From a bacterium (GTDB lineage Bacteria > Chloroflexota > Anaerolineae > Caldilineales > Caldilineaceae), in NCBI GenBank assembly GCA_016124945.1, contig WGMT01000053.1, positions 62,001-126,000 of the forward strand: DNA of 64,000 nt. Direction: 5' to 3'. Below the pieces are notes generated by a model, which did no database searches, was not told where the DNA came from, and worked only from the letters and a program-made list of their open reading frames with translations. Shown in pieces: positions 9,230 to 16,958 of the stretch (its first letter is position 1; every line of letters begins with the position of its first letter). The position numbers were made by a program, and so were the translations under genes.

Positions 9230-10965
9230 AGTGTTTCGTCGATGTTAGGTGATTGTGATTGGACGACAGCGTGACTAACGCCGACGGGGTGTTCCGGCGT
9301 GATGTCCAAAACGGTGAGGCAAAGCGGCATCAGATCGACTGTACGAGGGTGTTCGGGTAGGTGAACGCCGTCGGGCGCCCCGGCCAGTACGAGCGGAGAG
9401 AGCGAATCGGCGCGATGGAGCGCTGCATGAGATCCACCGCCAGTGTGTACACTCGTGCCGCGTACCTGAAATTCGTAGCCGGTGTGTGCGGTGAGCGCCA
9501 GATCGCCGCTGCCTGGCAGATCGAGGAAGCAGGCAATGCGCTCGAAGGCGTTCGGGTAGTCGCCGAAGGTGATCGTGTCCCCGTCCACATGGCCGTCAAT
9601 GGCGCGCAGGTCGCCCGTCCACTGCCAGCGGCAGTTGTAGACATCGGCGGCGGTTTCGGTCTCCTCGTTGGTTTCTTCTTTGTTGGTTTCTTCTTTGTTG
9701 GTTTCTTCTTTGTTGGTTTCTTCTTTGTTGGTTTCTTCTTTGTTGGTTTCTTCTTTGTTGGTTTCTTCTTTGTTGGTTTCTTCTTTGTTGGTTTCTTCTT
9801 CGTTGGTTTCTTCTTCGTTGGCGCGCCGGAATTGTAGTTCGCCGCGGTCGCGGGTGTAGACGTGATATTCGGCGCGTCCGTCATCGAGTTGGGTGCGCCA
9901 AAACGCCTGATCGATGCGGGCGTCTGCCAGGAGTTGTGCGGCGATTTCATCGAGCCGCTCTTTGCGATTGTCTACAGCTTCGCGCAGGTAGATCTGGGCC
10001 ATACGCAGGTTGGGGCAGACGATAAGATCGTCGTCGTCGGTCATTTGGTCGGCGGGTACGCCTACTTTGACCACACTGAATCCTTGCAGCATGTCATCGA
10101 GTTGAATTCCGCCGTGCTCGTTGTCTACGATGTCGCACTGGGCATGGTCGCCGCTAAGGACGATACAGACATCGGCCAGCATGGCCTCTAGTCCACCGTA
10201 GGCGGCGATGAGGTCACCCAGAAAGCCGTCGATCTTTTCAAGGGTGGGCAGCGCGTTCCACGGCCCTTTGGCGTGGCAGGCGCCGTCGTAGTCGGGAAAG
10301 TAGGCCAGGGTGAAATCAGGCAGGGCGCGCTGTTCGATCAGTTGGCGCAAGAGGACGGCGCTGTTCTCGTCGTCGAAGCCGAACTTGTGCTGCGGCCCGC
10401 CGGCTACGTCCAGCGGTTCCTCGGCGCCGGGGAGCCGTGGCTTCACCAGCACACCCAACGACAGGATGGTAGGTCCGTAGGCCGTCTTCGAGAGTTCGAC
10501 GCCGGGTAGCAGTTCCACCAGCGGCGGGATCACCACATCGTGGGCGTGTGGACCATGAAAGATTAAGAAGTTGAGGCAGGCGGACGCGCGTCCTGCCGCT
10601 TCGATGGTGTGAAAGATCGTAGGCGACTTGAGTCGTTTGTGGTTGAACAGTACCAGGAAGTCCTCGAAAAAATTGCCCAAGCCTTGGTTGACGATGGCAG
10701 GTACGTCGGAGCCGTAGTAGATCAGGCTATTGTCCTCTTCGTCGAACCAGTAGTTCCCGGCAATGCCGTGTGCCACGGGGTAGCGTCCGGTGGCAATCGA
10801 AGAAGTCGCCGCCGGTGTAATCGAGGGAAAGACGGCGACGCTGTCATAGCGTATTTCGCCGGCATTGGCCAGGTTGGCGAGGTGGGGGAGTCTCTTCTCG
10901 GCCAACGCCTGTTCGAAGACCCAGCCAGTGGCTGAGTCAATTACAATCAGCAAAACCTTTTTCAT
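9226..10965 (-). CDS. Type I phosphodiesterase / nucleotide pyrophosphatase (alkaline phosphatase superfamily)
   Basis: 579 aa, cytoplasmic by appearance. Metal and nucleophile residues of the NPP-type alkaline phosphatase superfamily are visible: Asp10 (VLLIVIDSATG), probable nucleophile Thr50 (FPSITPAATSS), Asp225/Asp227 and His231 (YFPDYDGACHAKGP), Asp273-His274 (LSGDHAQ) and His284 (NEHGG). These enzymes hydrolyse phosphodiesters, pyrophosphates or phosphonates; the substrate here is unknown. Residues about 384-433 are a low-complexity run of ten EETNK-type pentapeptides, encoded by a 15-bp tandem repeat, that interrupts the C-terminal part. It lies 8 bp after glcD and overlaps glcE by 4 nt, so it is embedded in the glycolate oxidase operon, which is not the usual glc order. 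Confidence 0.82.
   Translation of the reverse strand: MKKVLLIVIDSATGWVFEQALAEKRLPHLANLANAGEIRYDSVAVFPSITPAATSSIATGRYPVAHGIAGNYWFDEEDNSLIYYGSDVPAIVNQGLGNFFEDFLVLFNHKRLKSPTIFHTIEAAGRASACLNFLIFHGPHAHDVVIPPLVELLPGVELSKTAYGPTILSLGVLVKPRLPGAEEPLDVAGGPQHKFGFDDENSAVLLRQLIEQRALPDFTLAYFPDYDGACHAKGPWNALPTLEKIDGFLGDLIAAYGGLEAMLADVCIVLSGDHAQCDIVDNEHGGIQLDDMLQGFSVVKVGVPADQMTDDDDLIVCPNLRMAQIYLREAVDNRKERLDEIAAQLLADARIDQAFWRTQLDDGRAEYHVYTRDRGELQFRRANEEETNEEETNKEETNKEETNKEETNKEETNKEETNKEETNKEETNKEETNEETETAADVYNCRWQWTGDLRAIDGHVDGDTITFGDYPNAFERIACFLDLPGSGDLALTAHTGYEFQVRGTSVHTGGGSHAALHRADSLSPLVLAGAPDGVHLPEHPRTVDLMPLCLTVLDITPEHPVGVSHAVVQSQSPNIDETL
9667..9816. repeat. Ten tandem 15-bp units coding for EETNK pentapeptides
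   Basis: The unit GTTGGTTTCTTCTTT (plus strand) is repeated ten times; the last two copies end in C rather than T. The unit length preserves frame, so copy changes would alter protein length without breaking it. It lies wholly inside the phosphodiesterase gene. Confidence 0.97.
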
Positions 10966-10973
10966 GTTTTTGT

Positions 10974-12422
10974 CTATTCACGGTAGATCACCCCCGCTGT
11001 TTCCAGGGGGTGAGGGCCGCGCTGGTGGAGCGCCGGTGCTTCGCCGATGGGCAGCATCTTGCCGCGATTGGCGATCTGTTTGGGATCGATGGCCTGGCGC
11101 AGTGTTTCCATCATCTCCATTTCGAGGGGGCCGAACTGGTTGCGCATGTAGTCGCGTTTTTCCATGCCCACGCCGTGTTCGCCGGTGATGGAGCCGCCCA
11201 GATTGATGCAGAGGTTGATAATTTCGCCGGCCAATGCTTCGGCGTGTTCCAGCGCGCCTTCTACGCGGCCATCAAAGAGGATCAGCGGGTGCAGGTTGCC
11301 GTCCCCTGCATGGAAGACGTTGGCAACCTGGATGCCATATTGGCGGCTAAGGCGGTCGATTTCGGCCAGCGCTTCGCCCAGTCGGCTGCGCGGCACCACG
11401 CCATCCTGCACGATGTAGTCGGGGGCGAGGCGACCCACGGCGGAGAAGGCGGCTTTGCGTCCTTTCCAGATGCGGGCGCGTTCGTCCATGTTCTGGGCGA
11501 TGCGCACTTCACCGGCGTCGGTGGTTTCGATAATCTGGAGTAGTTGGGCAAATTCGGCTTCGACGGCTTCGGTCTCGCCTTCCAATTCCACGATGACCAG
11601 GGCTTCGGCGTCCTGTGGGTAGCCGGCTTTTGCGCCAACTTCGGCAGCTTTGATCGCCAGCTTGTCCATGATCTCCATGGCGCCGGGCAGGAGACCTGAC
11701 GCCACTACGGCGGTGACGGCGTCTCCCGCGGCTTGTAGGCTGTTGTAAGACGCCAGCACGGTACGATAGACGGCGGGGATGGGCAGCAGGCGTAGGGTGA
11801 TCTCCAACGCCACCCCGAAAAGTCCTTCGCTGCCCACGAAAAGGCCGGCCAGATCGGGGCCGACGCCATCGAGGCTGTCCCCACCCATCTGCACCACTTC
11901 GCCGTCGGCCAGTACTGCCTTGATCCCCAGGACGTGGTTACTAGTCATGCCATATTTCAGGCAGTGTGCGCCGCCCGAGTTGAAGGCAACGTTGCCGCCG
12001 ATGGTGCAGATTGGCTGGCTCGACGGATCAGGCGCGTAGTAGAGTCCATATGGCGCGGCAGCCTGGGAGACGGCCAGGTTGATCACACCGGGTTCGACCA
12101 CGGCAATGCGTTCATCTGGGGCCAGGCGCAAGATACGGTTGAGCCGATTGAGCGCAATGACGATCCCCTCGGCCACGGGCAGCGATCCCCCCGACAGGCT
12201 GGTGCCACTGCCCCGCGCCACAAAGGGGACGCCGTGTTGGTGGCACAGGCGCACGGCGCTGATCACCTCGTCCTGGCTTTCGGGGATCACCACGGCGGCG
12301 GGGCGCTGACGAAAGGCTGTCAGCGCGTCGGACTCGTAGGCCGTCATCTGCGCGTCGTTGGTCAATAGCCGCGCGGCAGGGAAGACGGATTGGAGGGCGG
12401 TGAGGATGGGATGGGTGGGCAT
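10974..12422 (-). CDS. glcD: Glycolate oxidase catalytic subunit GlcD
   Basis: 482 aa. The FAD-binding PCMH domain shows PFVARGSGTSLSGG and the cluster CTIGGNVAFNSGGAHCLKYG, typical of GlcD and D-lactate dehydrogenase. The C-terminal cap has VANVFHAGDGNLHPLI and GGSITGEHGVGMEKRD, which carry the conserved His/Glu substrate- and metal-site residues of the family. It oxidises glycolate (or a similar 2-hydroxy acid) to the 2-oxo acid. The ATG at 12422 has GAAAGG about 6 nt upstream; a TTG at 12452 would extend it by ten residues. It is the first gene of glcD-phosphodiesterase-glcE-glcF, all minus strand. Confidence 0.88.
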   Translation of the reverse strand: MPTHPILTALQSVFPAARLLTNDAQMTAYESDALTAFRQRPAAVVIPESQDEVISAVRLCHQHGVPFVARGSGTSLSGGSLPVAEGIVIALNRLNRILRLAPDERIAVVEPGVINLAVSQAAAPYGLYYAPDPSSQPICTIGGNVAFNSGGAHCLKYGMTSNHVLGIKAVLADGEVVQMGGDSLDGVGPDLAGLFVGSEGLFGVALEITLRLLPIPAVYRTVLASYNSLQAAGDAVTAVVASGLLPGAMEIMDKLAIKAAEVGAKAGYPQDAEALVIVELEGETEAVEAEFAQLLQIIETTDAGEVRIAQNMDERARIWKGRKAAFSAVGRLAPDYIVQDGVVPRSRLGEALAEIDRLSRQYGIQVANVFHAGDGNLHPLILFDGRVEGALEHAEALAGEIINLCINLGGSITGEHGVGMEKRDYMRNQFGPLEMEMMETLRQAIDPKQIANRGKMLPIGEAPALHQRGPHPLETAGVIYRE

Positions 12423-12456
12423 GATTGCCTTTCCGAGAGTGGCGGGTGACAAGGTG

Positions 12457-12572
12457 AAAGGGTGACAAGGGTGATCTCATGAAGCGTGCTTCTGTTCATT
12501 GGATGAAATGCTGTGTACCCAATATGGGAACCAGCCAATCTACACGATCATCGTGTCATCTTGTCACCTTTG
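12457..12572. repeat. Inverted repeat spanning the glcD-xdhC gap
   Basis: AAAGGGTGACAAG (12457-12469) faces CTTGTCACCTTTG (12560-12572), with a partial GTGACAAGGTG copy alongside the left arm. The right arm overlaps the xdhC stop codon. It may act as a terminator between xdhC and glcD, or it may be a dispersed repeat. Confidence 0.5.
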
Positions 12573-13301
12573 TGAGCCACCATTCTTGACCGTAACAATC
12601 TCCGCCATAATCGCCAGCGCAATCTCTTCGGGGCTGCGGCCACCGATTTTGAGGCCGACGGGTGCATGGATGCGGGCGATCTGGGCGTCGGTGAGGCCCT
12701 CTTCTTTGAGTGCTGCCACACGTTTGGCATGGGTGCGGCTCGATCCCAGCGCGCCGACGTAACGGACCGGATGTTGCAGGGCGACGACGAGAGCCGGGGT
12801 ATCCAATTTGTCGTCGTGGGTCAGGGTGACGACGTAAGTAGTCTCGCTCAGGCGCTGTTCGGCCAGGCAGTCGGCAGGCCAGCCGATAATGAGTTCGGCG
12901 GCGTGGCCGAAGCGTTCGGGGGTGGCAAAGGCCGTGCGGGCGTCGAGCACCAGCGTGCGGAAGCCCAGCGTCTTGGCAAAGGTAACGAGCGGGATGGCGA
13001 TGTGTACCGCGCCCACGATGATCAATGTGGGCGGCGGCACATGAACGTCAACAAAAATCTCGATAGGCGATTCTGCCGTCGATTGTTGTGCTGTAAAGCG
13101 ATCACACTGCTGGCGTTCTAGCGACAGTTTGGCCCGGGCAATTACCTCTGTGTCCAACGCTGGATCGCCGAGGCTGCCTTCGCTGCTGTCGGCACGCACC
13201 AGGATCTTCTGTCCTGGCGCGGGGCCGCTGAGGGCAGTGACAACCGCAACCAACTCGCCGGATTCAATGGCCTGTGCCAGTGCCGCATAGATCGACGACA
13301 T
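12564..13301 (-). CDS. XdhC-family molybdenum hydroxylase maturation factor
   Basis: 245 aa. The C-terminal ~150 residues are the XdhC Rossmann domain: TLIIVGAVHIAIPLVTFAK replaces the usual GGGHVA type, followed by LVLDAR, VVTLTHDDKLDTPAL, YVGALGSSRT and IHAPVGLKIGGRSPEEIALAI. The N-terminal ~70 residues resemble a degenerate XdhC/CoxI N-domain and lack the GGC motif. XdhC proteins bind molybdenum cofactor and help sulfurate and insert it into xanthine dehydrogenase-type enzymes. No such enzyme is in the window. It sits 8 bp after the TPR gene on the same strand, and a second XdhC-type gene lies beyond that. Confidence 0.83.
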   Translation of the reverse strand: MSSIYAALAQAIESGELVAVVTALSGPAPGQKILVRADSSEGSLGDPALDTEVIARAKLSLERQQCDRFTAQQSTAESPIEIFVDVHVPPPTLIIVGAVHIAIPLVTFAKTLGFRTLVLDARTAFATPERFGHAAELIIGWPADCLAEQRLSETTYVVTLTHDDKLDTPALVVALQHPVRYVGALGSSRTHAKRVAALKEEGLTDAQIARIHAPVGLKIGGRSPEEIALAIMAEIVTVKNGGSQR

Positions 13302-13309
13302 TGGCGCGC

Positions 13310-14311
13310 CTACGCCTCATCTAGCTTGCTATAGTGTTCAGCCATCCACATTTGTGCGCCGGGTGTCTGCGCCCAGAGAATCATAGCCTGCGCTGTGTAA
13401 AGAACAGCCTCTGATTCATCGCCCCATCCGTGCATTTCAGGCATGTCCTCGTCGAAGGGCATGTCGGTGTAGCCCAGCAGATAGTCGGGCACGAACTCGT
13501 TGACGTTGAAGGCGGCTTTGAGGGCGGCATCGGCTTCGTCGCTGCGTCCTTTTTGGCGGAAGGTGAGCAGTGCTTGGTTGTAATTCCAGGCAGCGAAAGC
13601 GTCGTCTTCAAATTGGGCGATAAGGGCGGCGGCTTCTTCGTCGCGGCGCATTTGGAGCAGTGCGTTAAGCAGAAAATAGCGGATACCCTGGTTGTCGTGC
13701 GGGTTGAGTTCGAGCATTTCCTGGTAGTCTGCAATGGCCGCATCGGGCCGGCCTAGTTGCCAGAGCATGCTTGCCAGTTGCATGCGTGCACGCATGTAGG
13801 GGCGCGTTTCGACAATAAGCCAGAAATGTCCTTTGTTGTCGTCGAACATCTCCTGCCCCAGAGAACGCTCCCCGGCGGCGACGGCCTGTTGGGTGAATTC
13901 GTAGGCTTCTTGCAGAGACTCGGCTTGAAAGTCGGCCAGGATCAGGTAGGCGTCAACACAGTCGGCGGACGTTTTCAGCGCCTTCTTGGCCAGGCGTATG
14001 GCCTTGCGCGGATCATCAGTCTCCATGGCCTCCCAGAGAATTTCTTGTGCTTTTTCCAGCGGTGTTTCCGGGTTGCTTTTGGGCTGGACGCCTTCTTCCT
14101 CGGCAAGCAGGCCGCTGAGGAAGTCGTTGACTTCGTCTAGCGACTGGAAATCCTGCTCGTTGAGCAATTTGCCCAGATCGGCCATCTGCTTTTCCATTTC
14201 CAGACGGCTCATGGGAGCGGGCGGTGTTTCCTTTTCTGTTTTGTCGGTGCTCGGCTTGCCGGCGCGCCGGTGGCGGGCGGGTTCGTTTTCAGTGTTCTTC
14301 GGTTTTGGCAT
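13310..14311 (-). CDS. ST7-like tetratricopeptide repeat protein
   Basis: 333 aa. The first ~70 residues are charged and low-complexity; the rest is helical TPR. The segment YMRARMQLASMLWQLG...ELNPHDNQGIRYFLLNAL...DEEAAALIAQF matches bacterial TPR proteins annotated as ST7-like, which function as protein scaffolds. AAGGA about 9 nt upstream supports the ATG at 14311. It lies between two XdhC-family genes on the same strand, so a role in that maturation pathway is possible but unproven. Confidence 0.65.
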   Translation of the reverse strand: MPKPKNTENEPARHRRAGKPSTDKTEKETPPAPMSRLEMEKQMADLGKLLNEQDFQSLDEVNDFLSGLLAEEEGVQPKSNPETPLEKAQEILWEAMETDDPRKAIRLAKKALKTSADCVDAYLILADFQAESLQEAYEFTQQAVAAGERSLGQEMFDDNKGHFWLIVETRPYMRARMQLASMLWQLGRPDAAIADYQEMLELNPHDNQGIRYFLLNALLQMRRDEEAAALIAQFEDDAFAAWNYNQALLTFRQKGRSDEADAALKAAFNVNEFVPDYLLGYTDMPFDEDMPEMHGWGDESEAVLYTAQAMILWAQTPGAQMWMAEHYSKLDEA

Positions 14312-14335
14312 GGTTTCGAGTCCTTGCTGTAGGAG

Positions 14336-14427
14336 TAATGCGTGATGCGTAATACGTAATTGGTAAAGAAGATATCTTTATTGGTGAATCGCTCTGCTCT
14401 GGGTTACGCATTACGAATTACGCATAC
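14336..14427. repeat. Dispersed TAATGCGTAAT-type palindromic repeat, copy 2
   Basis: TAATGCGTGATGCGTAATAC (from 14336) faces GTTACGCATTACGAATTACG (ending near 14425) around an AT-rich loop, in the gap between the TPR gene and the short XdhC gene. A fragment (AATGCGTAATGAGC) also lies near 14797. Confidence 0.75.
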
Positions 14428-14441
14428 CAGAGGTGAGATGG

Positions 14442-14759
14442 TCAATTCCACTCAATCGGCTCGACATAAACCTCAATGATGCCGCCACAGGCCAGGCCGA
14501 CTGCCCAGGCCGATTCGTCGCTGATGCCGAAGGGGATCAGCTTGGGTCGGCCGTCGGCCAACACTTCCAGTGCTTCCTGGATCACAGCTCCTTCTACACA
14601 CCCCCCACTGACGGAGCCGATCATTTCGCCGTCGGCGGTGACGGCCATCTTGGATCCCAGGGGGCGTGGCGCTGAGCCGTAGACTTTCACTACAGTGGCC
14701 AGCGCCACCTCTTTGCCCTGCGCTCGCCAGCGTTCCAGAGCTGGGAGGATTTCGCGCAT
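14442..14759 (-). CDS. XdhC/CoxI N-terminal domain protein
   Basis: 105 aa from the ATG at 14759. The sequence KEVALATVVKVYGSAPRPLGSKMAV followed by GSVSGGCVEGAV is the XdhC/CoxI N-domain with its conserved GGC cysteine, and ACGGIIEVYVEP closes the domain. A Rossmann domain is absent, so this is an N-domain-only paralogue. Together with the gene at 12564 it would supply the two XdhC functions on separate chains. A same-frame extension to 14864 exists but lacks XdhC similarity and a ribosome site, so the shorter form is preferred. Confidence 0.8.
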   Translation of the reverse strand: MREILPALERWRAQGKEVALATVVKVYGSAPRPLGSKMAVTADGEMIGSVSGGCVEGAVIQEALEVLADGRPKLIPFGISDESAWAVGLACGGIIEVYVEPIEWN

Positions 14760-14883
14760 GGAGGTGCATGTCCTTTCGGGTGTTTTTCGGTCGAGATAAT
14801 GCGTAATGAGCATATTGTGACGGAAAGTGCGCAGCATGTCCAGTGTTTCGGCCATCTGGGGCACTTTGTACAGGCCTTCTTGC

Positions 14884-15432
14884 CTACCTCTTCAAAGTGG
14901 ACAGCCAACGCTCTGTCTCGGCAGGTGATTGGTGCACGATGACGTCGAGGTGCCGATACTCAGGCTGCTGGAACAGGACAGGGTATTCCTTGCGGCGGCG
15001 ATGGTAGGTGTTGAATGACCACAGGATCACCGAGTCGCGGCTGAAAAAGCCCTGGCGAATGTTCTCGCGGTTGCCGTTCCACAGTTCCTGGCGGCGTAAG
15101 GCACGTACCAACGTGCGGCTGATGATCCGCCACATCACCAGCCAAAAGGGATAATCCAGCCAGATAAGCGTCGTGGCCCGCTGCCACACAATGCCGCGTA
15201 CATGACTGTAATTACCGTCGGTGGTCCAGCGTTCCAGGTTCACCGCTTCGCTCACCCGAGCCTGGAAGACGGGTATCTCCAGCGGCGTCCAGTTCGGTCC
15301 CCAGTGAATGGCGTCCAGTTCAATGTGGGGGATGTCGAGTGTATGGGCGATGGCACGCGCCAGCGTCGTCTTGCCCGATCCACTGGTACCGACAACGACG
15401 ACGCGGGCGAGGGATGGGCGATTTGTCGTCAT
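14884..15432 (-). CDS. FlaR-like P-loop nucleoside kinase-type protein
   Basis: 182 aa. VVVVGTSGSGKTTLARAIA is a Walker A near the N-terminus. HIELDAIHWGPNW and WTTDGNYSHVRGIVWQRAT are characteristic of the adenylate-kinase-like family named for FlaR (described as DNA topology modulation, with an unclear true activity). LIWLDYPFWLVMWRII...TLVR also fits. Function is probably phosphoryl transfer to an unknown small molecule. It is the most upstream gene of the minus-strand run and has a promoter-like sequence at 15575-15604. Confidence 0.75.
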   Translation of the reverse strand: MTTNRPSLARVVVVGTSGSGKTTLARAIAHTLDIPHIELDAIHWGPNWTPLEIPVFQARVSEAVNLERWTTDGNYSHVRGIVWQRATTLIWLDYPFWLVMWRIISRTLVRALRRQELWNGNRENIRQGFFSRDSVILWSFNTYHRRRKEYPVLFQQPEYRHLDVIVHQSPAETERWLSTLKR

Positions 15433-15574
15433 GGTGAGATTCAGATTGGGGCTTGGGTGACTGGAACGTGTTGAAATGGTGAGTGGTCAACGGCAAGCCG
15501 CGGCCAAAGCGACAGGGCAGGCATAGACCTGGTCAACCAATCGCTCAGTTAGCGACGCGCAGTCACTTTTTGTC

Positions 15575-15604
15575 ATTATAAACGTTGTGATCGAGGCGTG
15601 GCAA
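15575..15604 (-). promoter_or_regulatory. Sigma70-type promoter candidate for the FlaR-like gene
   Basis: On the minus strand: TTGCCA (15599-15604), 18-bp spacer, TATAAT (15575-15580). It lies about 140 bp upstream of the start at 15432. The 15433-15652 gap has no gene. Confidence 0.5.
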
Positions 15605-15652
15605 TTAGGTGGGTGAGGTGGGGTGGCCGGTTCGTTCTCTGCCCTCTTTCGC

Positions 15653-16810
15653 CTAGGGCATCACCGTCGGCGTCGGCAGTGGACTCTCCACCGTGGCCTC
15701 GGGGAAAGGCGTAGGCGTCGGGAAGGGGGTGACGGTGGGGACAGGGGTGACGGTGGGCCGCTTTTGCACCTGGACAACGACGAAGGGGCCACCTGTGCTT
15801 GGGGCAGCGACGGTAGGCGTTGCGGTTGCCACAGCTTCACGCGGCGTCAAGAAGACAGCGTTTTCGGCAGTTAGCCGGTAGCCGAGCCAGAGCAAAGAGT
15901 AACGCCACTGGCTGACCACGACGGTGTACTGATCATAGGGCTCCACAATCTCGGCGCGCCAGACGTAGCGGCCATCCGGCTCAATCGTGAGGTGACCTTC
16001 GGTCATGTCCTCGGCGCGCCAGGGCAGGATTTCATCGCGCAAGAGGACACGCAGTTGGTGATCGGTGAAGACGTTGAACTCGAATCCCTTGTCCTGTAGG
16101 TATTGCTCCGGAGGATCGTAGGTCATCTCCAGGCGGATGGGCAGGTTCGTATCGAGGACGCGCAATTCGTGGAAGTTGCTGTCGTAGCGCCCCGTCAGCG
16201 CATCAGAGATGGACCGGACACGCCGCGGCGGCAGTGTGGGGGTCGGCGTCACCGTCGGGCCAGGGATGACGATTAGCGGGGGCTCGCCGCCTGTGCTGGG
16301 CGGTGGGTTATACACATCAATGATCTGCCCGCCGATTTGGTCGGAGATCAACCCATTTTGCGCTGTCAGCACATAGTTCATGGGCAATGGTGAATCGTTG
16401 TAGACCACAATGTAGAAGACATCGCGGTTCGGCTCGTTGATAATCGCCTGCAACCGCCGTGGATAGCCTGGCAGTGCATCGCCTGATGCAACCGCCAACG
16501 CGCCGCCATTGCCGCCGTTGAGATAGGCGTCAAAGCCAATCGGGTCGAAGATAAAGAACCCCATGCGGTCGTCCAGTTCCCAACGACCCTGCGGCACATA
16601 CTCCATGAGGATGCTGAGTGGCCGACGCTGGCCAACCACGCGCAGCACGAGATAGTTCTTGTCGAACGGCGCATCCAGCGTGCCGCTCACCCTGGACGAC
16701 TCCACCACAGCCGCGGGCGTGCCCTCCTGCGCCGCCACCCAAGGGACAGTTCCCAGCGCCAGTGCACACAGCCCAATGAACAAAAGAAACCAGCTTCGCA
16801 ACTGCTTCAA
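15653..16810 (-). CDS. Secreted protein with two beta-rich repeats and Thr/Pro-rich tail
   Basis: 385 aa. It starts at a TTG (16810) with GAGGA 6 nt upstream and opens with a signal peptide (LFIGLCALALGTVPWVAAQ, cleavage after AQ likely). Two similar ~130-residue units follow, each with a pattern of LxxxFDKxYLxLRV, a YxPQ or YDPP turn and GFxxFD. The same unit appears twice more in the LysM/fasciclin protein at 21018. The family is not one I can name; it recalls pre-peptidase C-terminal-like beta domains. Linkers and the C-terminus are TPTPTLPP-like, typical of extracellular Chloroflexota proteins. No anchor or sorting signal is seen. Confidence 0.7.
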   Translation of the reverse strand: MKQLRSWFLLFIGLCALALGTVPWVAAQEGTPAAVVESSRVSGTLDAPFDKNYLVLRVVGQRRPLSILMEYVPQGRWELDDRMGFFIFDPIGFDAYLNGGNGGALAVASGDALPGYPRRLQAIINEPNRDVFYIVVYNDSPLPMNYVLTAQNGLISDQIGGQIIDVYNPPPSTGGEPPLIVIPGPTVTPTPTLPPRRVRSISDALTGRYDSNFHELRVLDTNLPIRLEMTYDPPEQYLQDKGFEFNVFTDHQLRVLLRDEILPWRAEDMTEGHLTIEPDGRYVWRAEIVEPYDQYTVVVSQWRYSLLWLGYRLTAENAVFLTPREAVATATPTVAAPSTGGPFVVVQVQKRPTVTPVPTVTPFPTPTPFPEATVESPLPTPTVMP

Positions 16811-16873
16811 CGTCTATCCTCACCTTGTTTCAACCGCACGGAAATTTTGTCTATTGTACCAGATGGGGAGCGG

Positions 16874-16955
16874 AATGATGCGTAATTGATCTACAAAGTT
16901 GGCTGCTCATGGGCGAGTCTAGCTCTCTACCAATTACGCATCACACATTACGCAT
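16874..16955. repeat. Dispersed TAATGCGTAAT-type palindromic repeat, copy 3
   Basis: ATGATGCGTAATTG (about 16874) faces CAATTACGCATCACACATTACGC (ending near 16953). It abuts the stop codon of the MFS gene and could end its transcript. Confidence 0.65.
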
Positions 16956-16958
16956 TTC

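Noticed and set aside
9667..9816. CRISPR-like regular repeats
   Set aside because: Units are contiguous 15-bp tandem copies without spacers and are coding in frame for EETNK.
14760..14864. N-terminal extension or separate small gene before the short XdhC gene
   Set aside because: The reading frame is open but shows no family features or ribosome site; left as leader sequence.
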